Shown here piece by piece: positions 58,878-64,000 of a stretch of 64,000 nt of DNA. Under the pieces are notes generated by a model. That model worked only from the letters and a program-made list of their open reading frames with translations, was not told where the DNA came from and made no database searches. Positions within the stretch are counted from its first letter, which is position 1. Each line of letters opens with the position of its first letter. The position numbers and the translations under genes were made by a program. This stretch comes from Nocardia acididurans (GTDB taxonomy: Bacteria; Actinomycetota; Actinomycetes; Mycobacteriales; Mycobacteriaceae). The stretch spans positions 186,001-250,000 of the forward strand of contig NZ_JAERRJ010000010.1 in assembly GCF_016741815.1 (NCBI RefSeq), given 5' to 3'.

Positions 58878-59279
58878 CTAGATCAGTTCGCGGTTCTCTT
58901 CGAGTTCGAAGTTCTCGCGCTGCAGGGCGTGCACGATGTAGGGGATCGGCTCGTCCGCGCAGAGCTCGAGGACCAGTCGCTGTTCCAGCCGGGCAATTCC
59001 GGCTTTCGTCAGCTGCCGGGACTCGCCCACCAGGCTGAGCGCGATTTCGTAGGTGCGCCGTTCGCCCGGATCGACCGTGGGATGATCCAGCCGCCACTGT
59101 GTTTCGAGCACAGTGTGCGCGGGATCGTCCACCTCGACCGGAAGCGTGAACCGCCACGCGAAGATATCGCGATCGGCCACATACTCGTCCACTACGCGGC
59201 AGACGGTGCGCACGACGCGGTCGAGGGTTTGCGGTGTCCCGAAAACATGGAGTGAAACATCCGAAATCCGTTTCGGCAT
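58878..59279 (-). CDS. Hypothetical protein, 133 aa
   Basis: A soluble alpha/beta protein: KRISDVSLHVFGTPQTLDRVVRTVCRVVDEYVADRDIFAWRFTLPVEVDDPAHTVLETQWRLDHPTVDPGERRTYEIALSLVGESRQLTKAGIARLEQRLVLELCADEP. Paired beta strands and an amphipathic helix suggest a ferredoxin-like or RNA-binding fold, but no family is recognised. Converges on tesB. A 230-bp non-coding stretch follows upstream, which holds the inverted repeat at 59413-59502. Confidence 0.6.
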   Translation of the reverse strand: MPKRISDVSLHVFGTPQTLDRVVRTVCRVVDEYVADRDIFAWRFTLPVEVDDPAHTVLETQWRLDHPTVDPGERRTYEIALSLVGESRQLTKAGIARLEQRLVLELCADEPIPYIVHALQRENFELEENRELI

Positions 59280-59412
59280 GTCTGTGTCCTGTTCGTGTGT
59301 CGAACCACCGGCGGTGTTGTATCCGCCCGCGGGGAGTGTAGCCCCTTACCGGACGATGCGGGCAGACAGTGCTATTGACGCCGTGTCTTTGGCCTCCGCT
59401 TCGCTCCGGCGT

Positions 59413-59502
59413 GTTCGCGGCCCTGTTACCCCGGTCTTCCCTCCTACGCTCCTCCGCTTCGCTCCCCCGCTCCGTCAGTCCAGACCGGGGCGGGCCGCGA
59501 AC
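59413..59502. repeat. Intergenic inverted repeat
   Basis: Left arm GTTCGCGGCCC plus CCCCGGTCT (59413-59437) pairs with AGACCGGGG plus GGGCCGCGAAC (59482-59502). The loop is 44 nt and repeats TCCGCTTCGCTC, which also occurs just before the left arm. It looks like a mobile palindromic intergenic element or structured RNA. No ORF in it. Confidence 0.65.
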
Positions 59503-59509
59503 CTGGTAT

Positions 59510-60202
59510 TCAGCTCGCCGAATGTGCGGCTCGTTCAGAGGATTCCGGTGATCGCTCGGGCGTGCCTCCCGCGGCATAGGTGGCGGATTCCGCACGGCCG
59601 CCGGGCAGTACGAGCAGTGCCGGGCGCTGCTGCACCCTGGCCTCATCGGCGGCGGGACGAGGGTGGATGGTGGCCTGCGGATGCTGATGCGCGTGCAACG
59701 CCAGCAGCAGCGGCACCAGTGCTTCGGCGATGCGATCGCCGACCTCGCAGAAGGCGTGCGGCGACAGCCCCACCGGATCGGCGATGTTCTCCCGGCCCAC
59801 ATACGCGAGATCGTCACGGGCGGCGTGCAACCCGACCACCGAGCGCGCGCCGCTCACCTTCGCGATGCGGTACGCCTCGAGCAGGGTGAAGGTGCGCGCG
59901 ACGGCCTCGGGCACGAGATCACGCACCTGGTCGCGGATCTGCTCGGTCATGGTGAGCACCAGATCGGCGCGGTGCACCATATCCGGTTTGAGCCGGCGGG
60001 CCTTGAAATTGGCGGCGTCCCCGCCGAGGCCCTCGATCGTCTGTGCCGCAAGGGGTTCCACCGGAAAACCCACCAGCGCGCGGACGCCCGCGCTCTCGGC
60101 GGTCAATTCCTGTAGTCCGTGTTCAGCGGCTACCGCAAGCGTGAGACGCTCGGCGATGACAGATCGGCAAACATTCCCGCTGCACACGAACAGCACATGC
60201 AT
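59510..60202 (-). CDS. Low-molecular-weight protein tyrosine phosphatase-like protein
   Basis: 230 aa. N-terminal phosphatase loop CSGNVCR (Cys7-X5-Arg13) within MHVLFVCSGNVCRS; later RADLVLTMTEQIRDQVRDL, and NIADPVGLSPHAF supplies the general-acid Asp. The core ends near residue 170; the last 60 residues (HPQATIHPRPAADEARV and beyond) are extra and probably disordered. Possible roles are tyrosine dephosphorylation or arsenate reduction, as both share this fold. TATGTT 7 nt before the ATG at 60202 shows a leaderless start. Confidence 0.85.
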   Translation of the reverse strand: MHVLFVCSGNVCRSVIAERLTLAVAAEHGLQELTAESAGVRALVGFPVEPLAAQTIEGLGGDAANFKARRLKPDMVHRADLVLTMTEQIRDQVRDLVPEAVARTFTLLEAYRIAKVSGARSVVGLHAARDDLAYVGRENIADPVGLSPHAFCEVGDRIAEALVPLLLALHAHQHPQATIHPRPAADEARVQQRPALLVLPGGRAESATYAAGGTPERSPESSERAAHSAS

Positions 60203-60280
60203 AGCCCACAACATAGGGCCTGGAAATGGGCTTCGAAATACTTTCGTGACCGGATCACACGTTCAGCAGGAGATGTTCAT

Positions 60281-60916
60281 TCACTGGTCCGGAACCGGTC
60301 GCCTGTCGTTCGCTCCCGGGTCCGCGAGCGCGGACTCGCAGCAGGTCAAGGCCCCTGGAATATGCGCATGCTGTTGCGGTGCAGCCGGATTCATATTGTC
60401 CGGGCTTCGTCCATTGCCGGCCTCATAGTAAGCGGATTCGGCTATCACCGGCTCGAATTCCGATGTGGTGCCGCGCACTCGCCCGCGCGTGGAGAATAAT
60501 CGCCCGCGCGCCGGCACCGTCGGCGCGAACCGCGCCAATCCATGCGGCGCCATATCGTCGTACACCGAATCGATTCCCCCGCGCGCGAAATACGCCTCGT
60601 GCCAGAAACCGGTCCCGCCCGAATCCCGCAGAAATTCCTGCCACCAGATCCGGTGCGGCTCCGACCGCGTCCACCGCTCCAAACTCTCCAGATCCCGCCA
60701 GTACTGCCGCGCCCCCCAGTGCGGCGGGAACATCGACCACACGATGTCCTCGTGCAGCAGCAGCCCGTCGGGCCGGTCGTGATGGGAGCGATACAGCTTC
60801 GGACCGACACCCAGCAGCCGCAGCATCCCCTTCGGCCTGCGCACCCGCATGCCCAGCATGATCACGACCAGGTCCGGATACCCGGACAGGTCCGCCGTCA
60901 GCCTGTTCACCCGCAT
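60281..60916 (-). CDS. DUF4188/monooxygenase-like family protein
   Basis: 211 aa. The DUF4188 pattern is visible: YPDLVVIMLGMRVRRPKGMLRLLGVGPKL, DGLLLHEDIVWSMFPPHWGARQYWRDLESLERWTRSEPHRIWWQEFLRDSGGTGFWHEAYFARGGIDSVYDDMAPHGLARFAP. This is a dimeric ferredoxin-like fold related to ABM-type monooxygenases; heme or cofactor binding is uncertain. The last 60 residues are low-complexity. GGAGG upstream supports the ATG at 60916. Confidence 0.75.
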   Translation of the reverse strand: MRVNRLTADLSGYPDLVVIMLGMRVRRPKGMLRLLGVGPKLYRSHHDRPDGLLLHEDIVWSMFPPHWGARQYWRDLESLERWTRSEPHRIWWQEFLRDSGGTGFWHEAYFARGGIDSVYDDMAPHGLARFAPTVPARGRLFSTRGRVRGTTSEFEPVIAESAYYEAGNGRSPDNMNPAAPQQHAHIPGALTCCESALADPGANDRRPVPDQ

Positions 60917-61067
60917 GCACGCCTCCGAGCGATCGACTCGTCCTGCACGGAAGTACGAACGAGCCTACGCCGCAGTTCACCGTCGTCGTCTCACCCGGTC
61001 ACTTCCCGGAAAAACTGAAACATGTTCTAATTCGATCAGATCTTGATCGACTGAACGGAGCACGCCG

Positions 61068-61880
61068 GTGGCATTCTTCACCGTGGCAGACGGCCGCTAC
61101 ATCCCCAGCGCCTTCACGGCCAGCGCCTGGTCCCCGAACCAGATCGGCGGCACCTTCGCCTGCGCCCTGCTGGCCCGCGGACTGGAAACCCATTCGCCGG
61201 GACCGGCTTTCCTCCCCGCCCGTTTCACCGCCGACCTGTTCCGCCCGGTCCTCACCGAGCCCATCGAACTTCGCACCGAAGTGATCCGCGACGGCAACCG
61301 CGTCCGCGTCATCGACGCCGCCATCGTCCAGCACGACCAGGTCCGCGCCCGCGCCTCGGCAATGTATCTCGCTGTGGCACAACAGCCCCCGGGTCAGCTC
61401 TGGCAGGCCGCGGACACCCTCCCCGTCCCGGACCTGGTCCTCGCCGCCCCCGGCCCGCCCCTGTTCAAATCCGGCCCCGCCGACTGGACCGGCGACTTCG
61501 CCTCCGGCCGCAACAGCGCCCGAAAATCCGCCTGGCACAACCTCCCGCCTCTGATCGAAGGCGAACCCATCACCCCCTTCCAACGCGCAGCCTTCGTCGC
61601 CGACACCACCAACCTCGTCTGCAACTGGGGCACCGAAGGCGTCGGCTACATCAACACCGATGTAACCCTCACCCTCACCCGCCTCCCCGACGGCCACGAG
61701 CTAGGCATCCAAGCCCGAGACCACTTCTCCGCCAACGGTATAGCCAATTCCACCGCCACCCTCTACGATCGCACCGGCCCCCTCGGCACCACCGTCATCA
61801 CCGCCCTCTCCAACGCCCGCCGCCAAGTGGACATGGCCGCCTTCGCCGACGAACGCGCCATCACCACCCAGCCCGTCTGA
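61068..61880 (+). CDS. Acyl-CoA thioesterase family protein (hotdog fold)
   Basis: 270 aa, double-hotdog domain like the TesB/4HBT_3 group: FTASAWSPNQIGGTFACALLARGLE, FLPARFTADLFRPVLTEPIELRTEVIRDGNRVRVIDAAIVQHDQVRARASAMYLA, and C-terminal AFVADTTNLVCNWGTEGVGYINTDVTLTLTRLPDGHELGIQARDHFSANGIANSTATLYDRTGPLGTTVITALSNAR. Likely hydrolyses or binds acyl-CoA; substrate unknown. A GGAG lies before the GTG. It stands alone, divergent from the DUF4188 gene. Confidence 0.85.
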   Translation: MAFFTVADGRYIPSAFTASAWSPNQIGGTFACALLARGLETHSPGPAFLPARFTADLFRPVLTEPIELRTEVIRDGNRVRVIDAAIVQHDQVRARASAMYLAVAQQPPGQLWQAADTLPVPDLVLAAPGPPLFKSGPADWTGDFASGRNSARKSAWHNLPPLIEGEPITPFQRAAFVADTTNLVCNWGTEGVGYINTDVTLTLTRLPDGHELGIQARDHFSANGIANSTATLYDRTGPLGTTVITALSNARRQVDMAAFADERAITTQPV

Positions 61881-61912
61881 GCCGATCGACCGCCTCATCT
61901 CTACCCAGGACG

Positions 61913-62722
61913 TCACCTCCTCCGGGAGGACTGGTCGATGTGGGCCAATAGTTCTTCCGCGATAGCCGGGGTCGAAGCGATTGTGTCGGCGGAGGCCAGC
62001 GTGTGGCGATGCCCCTGAGAGTCGGTGACGAGTGCCCCGCTCTCACGGGCGATGAGGACACCCGCTGCGGTGTCCCACGGCTTGTTGGAGAGGATGACGC
62101 ACGCGTCGGTTCTACCCTCCGCTACCCAGACGAGGTCGAGCGCAGCCGACCCGAACATGCGTACACGCTCCGCGGTGGAGGCAAGCGCTGAGGTGATGGC
62201 GACGCGCCGGCGATTCTTCGATTCCGCGTCAGCGCCGACGGCGTAGTCACCAAGGGACACAATGGATTCGCTGATGCTCTTCGCTCGGCTGCACCTGATG
62301 CGGTGCCCGTTCGAGTACGCTCCCTGGCCTGCCGTCGCGTAGTACTCGAGCCCGAGCAGCGGCGCGAAGACCACGCCGACCGCGGGTGTCCCATCGCGAA
62401 CCAATGCGAGCGAGATCGCAGTGAGCGGAAGCCCGTGAACGAAGTTCGAGGTGCCGTCGATCGGGTCGAGGATCCACACCGCCTCTGACGTCTCAGGATC
62501 GGGCCTCGATCCGGTGAGTTCCTCACCGAGAAACTCGATCGTCGGTGTCACCTCGACGAGGAAGTTCTGGATTCCGCGCTGGATTCGCAGATCGAGATCC
62601 GTGACAAGATCCCGATCCCCCTTCTTCTCCACCCTGCCGGGTTCCGCACTCTCCAGCAGCCCGCCGCCGATCGCGACGGCTCGGCGCGCAATCGTGAGCA
62701 GTTCCGTCTCCTCGGGAGTCAT
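61913..62722 (-). CDS. Inositol monophosphatase family protein
   Basis: 269 aa. EFLGEELTG, WILDPIDGTSNFVHGLPLTAISLALVRDGTPAVGVVFAP and MFGSAALDLVWVAEGRTDACVILSNKPWDTAAGVLIARESGALVTDSQG are the metal and substrate motifs of the family. A second member besides the one in the his cluster. The ATG overlaps the stop of the DUF5919 regulator gene (ATGA), so the two are coupled. The substrate (inositol, histidinol or sugar phosphate) is not determinable here. Confidence 0.92.
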   Translation of the reverse strand: MTPEETELLTIARRAVAIGGGLLESAEPGRVEKKGDRDLVTDLDLRIQRGIQNFLVEVTPTIEFLGEELTGSRPDPETSEAVWILDPIDGTSNFVHGLPLTAISLALVRDGTPAVGVVFAPLLGLEYYATAGQGAYSNGHRIRCSRAKSISESIVSLGDYAVGADAESKNRRRVAITSALASTAERVRMFGSAALDLVWVAEGRTDACVILSNKPWDTAAGVLIARESGALVTDSQGHRHTLASADTIASTPAIAEELLAHIDQSSRRR

Positions 62723-63480
62723 TGCGCTCCAACCTCGCGCCCCGAAACCCACAGTGCCTCGAAGACCTGTACAAAGGTGTCGAAAAGGCCCGGCTGATCA
62801 CTGCGGCGAGCGACGAATGTCGGAGAATCGACGCCCCGAGCGTTCGGCAGGTACGGCTGAACGATGCAGGTCTTCCGGTCGATCACCGTGATGTTGAACC
62901 TGATCGGCTCGTCGTAGATTCGAATGACAATGGATCCTGAACTGTTCGAAGGGATCTGGTTCGTCAGCCGGATCAGTGAATCGATATTGATCCGGGTCAG
63001 GCCGCTCAGCACGCCGGGACCATGACCTTCCTCCTTCTCCCGGGCAACGACGTGCACACCTGCCGGATCCAGAAACAGGCAACGGAAAGTGCATCCCGCC
63101 GCGACCAGCTTCAGGATCTCGCGGTCTGAATGCTGCTGGCACAACAGATTCAGTGACAGTCCAGCCAAATCGATAGTGCCGACGTCCCGGAAGAGTTCTC
63201 TGGGCGGCATCGCCTGGTTGAAATCGGCGCGCGTGGCAAATACGGCTGCCACATCCGCGTACTGCCGCTGCGGGGCGACCTCGGGCCAGAGGTACTCCTC
63301 GGATTCGTGTAGCAGCGCCGCGAGCGCGTAGCGGTGTTTGGGATAGGGGACGCGTGCTTTCGTGATCCACCGCTCGACCGTCTTCGCATCGACATCGAGG
63401 GACCCGGCCACCGTTTGGGGCGTGAGTCCATTGTGCAGAAGTGCGCTTCGAAGCCGTTCGTTAGCCACGATCCACCGCAT
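62719..63480 (-). CDS. HTH regulator with C-terminal DUF5919 (phospholipase D-like) domain
   Basis: 253 aa. N-terminal XRE-like HTH: RLRSALLHNGLTPQTVAGSLDVDAKTVERWITKARVPYPKHRYALAALL. The rest matches DUF5919: YADVAAVFATRADFNQAMPPRELFRDVGTIDLAGLSLNLLCQQHSDREILKLVAAGCTFRCLFLDPAGVHVVAREKEEGHGPGVLSGLTRINIDSLIRL, a PLD-like fold likely non-catalytic. The start is ATG 63480 or GTG 63468. A TACACT box (complement of 63503-63508) is a probable -10. Coupled to the inositol-monophosphatase gene and divergent from the resolvase-like gene. Confidence 0.8.
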   Translation of the reverse strand: MRWIVANERLRSALLHNGLTPQTVAGSLDVDAKTVERWITKARVPYPKHRYALAALLHESEEYLWPEVAPQRQYADVAAVFATRADFNQAMPPRELFRDVGTIDLAGLSLNLLCQQHSDREILKLVAAGCTFRCLFLDPAGVHVVAREKEEGHGPGVLSGLTRINIDSLIRLTNQIPSNSSGSIVIRIYDEPIRFNITVIDRKTCIVQPYLPNARGVDSPTFVARRSDQPGLFDTFVQVFEALWVSGREVGAQ

Positions 63481-63507
63481 CGTTGGGGGACATTCAGGGA
63501 CGAGTGT

Positions 63508-63524
63508 AGACGTCTCCAGACGTC
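63508..63524. repeat. AGACGTC direct repeats in a divergent promoter
   Basis: AGACGTC at 63508-63514 and again at 63518-63524, 10 bp apart, overlapping the -10 of the DUF5919 regulator. One copy is the palindrome AGACGTCT. Candidate operator for that XRE-type protein. Confidence 0.6.
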
Positions 63525-63622
63525 CTTCGAGGTCCTTTCGGGAGGTGATGATGTCCCTGCGTAACGAGGGAAGCTGGGGACGCCCGATCCGATTCGTGGA
63601 CGCAGAGCATGGAAGGAGCGAA

Positions 63623-63958
63623 ATGCGTTTCCGGCCAACCGCACTCGGCTATGTGAGATCCGACGTGGCAGGGATTCAACAGGCGCGGGATGAGGCTGAG
63701 ATTCGTCGTGTAGCCCAGCGTCTGGGCTATGACCTGGCCAAGATCGTTGTCTTCCAGTCGGGTGATGGATACCCACTACGGCGTTTGAAGCGCCTCATCT
63801 CCGATCTCGGCGCGGAAGCGGTCATCGTGCCGAACGTGAAGCACTTCGACGCCGAGAAGGTGCCCACGGAACTCGTCCGCCGAGTGGACGTGATCACGGT
63901 ACGACCGGAGTCGACCCATGCACGATGGTCGACCGGTTTCGTGGACAACGCCGGATAG
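63623..63958 (+). CDS. Small resolvase-N-like protein
   Basis: 111 aa. RPTALGYVRSDVAGIQQARDEAEIRRVAQRLGYDLAKIVVFQSGDGYPLRRLKRLISDLGAEAVIVPNVKHFDAEKVPTELVRRVDVITVRPES resembles the catalytic fold of serine recombinases (GYVRVS..., two-helix ALA pattern) but without a DNA-binding domain and with the active-site region altered, so it is probably not an active recombinase. Start 63623 has GGAAGGAG 4 nt upstream and matches the fold start; 63551 with GGAGG is an alternative adding 24 residues. Function unknown; relatives occur in actinobacteria beside XRE regulators. Confidence 0.65.
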   Translation: MRFRPTALGYVRSDVAGIQQARDEAEIRRVAQRLGYDLAKIVVFQSGDGYPLRRLKRLISDLGAEAVIVPNVKHFDAEKVPTELVRRVDVITVRPESTHARWSTGFVDNAG

Positions 63959-64000
63959 CGGTCCAAGCGACCGTGGATTCGTCAGACTGTGCGGGCGTCG

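Noticed and set aside
1..64000. tRNA, rRNA, CRISPR arrays, insertion sequences
   Set aside because: No cloverleaf patterns, repeat-spacer arrays, transposases or long terminal repeats were seen by reading; a tool-based scan could still find a tRNA.

Overview
The window is chromosomal DNA from a high-GC actinobacterium, most likely Nocardia or a close mycolic-acid-containing relative. The signs are very high GC at third codon positions, many GTG starts, many genes with a TANNNT box 6-8 nt before the start codon and no Shine-Dalgarno sequence, mycothiol-type and mycobacterial-type families, and a gene order matching the M. tuberculosis Rv1568-Rv1618 segment (bio - nad - his - bcp - trp - lgt - pyk - tesB). 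The genus is inference. No rRNA, tRNA, CRISPR array or insertion sequence was seen.

Layout. (1) 1-11.3 kb: biotin synthesis (bioA, bioF-bioD, bioB, bsaP, a DUF2567 membrane protein) under a TetR-family BioQ-like repressor; three matching TGAAC-N3-GTTCA operators lie before bioA, bioF and between bioQ and bioB. A DUF1800/DUF1501 pair, a SRPBCC protein and a lipase-like protein sit between the bio genes. (2) 11.4-17.7 kb: de novo NAD synthesis (nadA, nadB, nadC) with a divergent NrtR-type Nudix regulator and a 23-bp palindrome overlapping the regulator promoter; a cold-shock gene on the opposite strand separates nadA from nadB. (3) 17.9-27.5 kb: accessory genes, including a winged-helix protein, a large FtsX-type permease without an ATPase, an epimerase, arylamine N-acetyltransferase, a Ser/Thr protein kinase, and a YidC paralog.

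(4) 27.6-43.8 kb: histidine genes hisD-C-B-H, priA(hisA)-impA-hisF and hisI. They are split by two blocks. The first (31.4-35.4 kb) holds a MarR regulator, a toxin-antitoxin pair, two exported proteins and two tandem membrane proteins sharing an extracellular domain. The second (37.8-43.3 kb) holds two SMR efflux genes with a MarR regulator and an M-box (magnesium) riboswitch heading a minus-strand operon of a 62-aa protein, an exported glycine-rich protein and the Mg2+ P-type ATPase MgtA. (5) 43.8-54.8 kb: bcp peroxiredoxin, then trpE, a Trp-operon membrane protein, trpC-trpB-trpA, glpT and lgt. No trpF is present; PriA would supply that step. (6) 54.9-64 kb: amino-acid ABC transporter parts, pyruvate kinase, TesB, small unknowns, a low-molecular-weight tyrosine phosphatase, a second thioesterase, and a DUF5919 regulator-inositol monophosphatase pair divergent from a small resolvase-like protein.

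Most interesting: the M-box operon with a possible leader peptide, the tandem surface-protein pair inserted in the his cluster, 11-bp-phased repeats before the kinase gene, and the densely leaderless promoter architecture. All family calls come from reading the translations; no database search was run.
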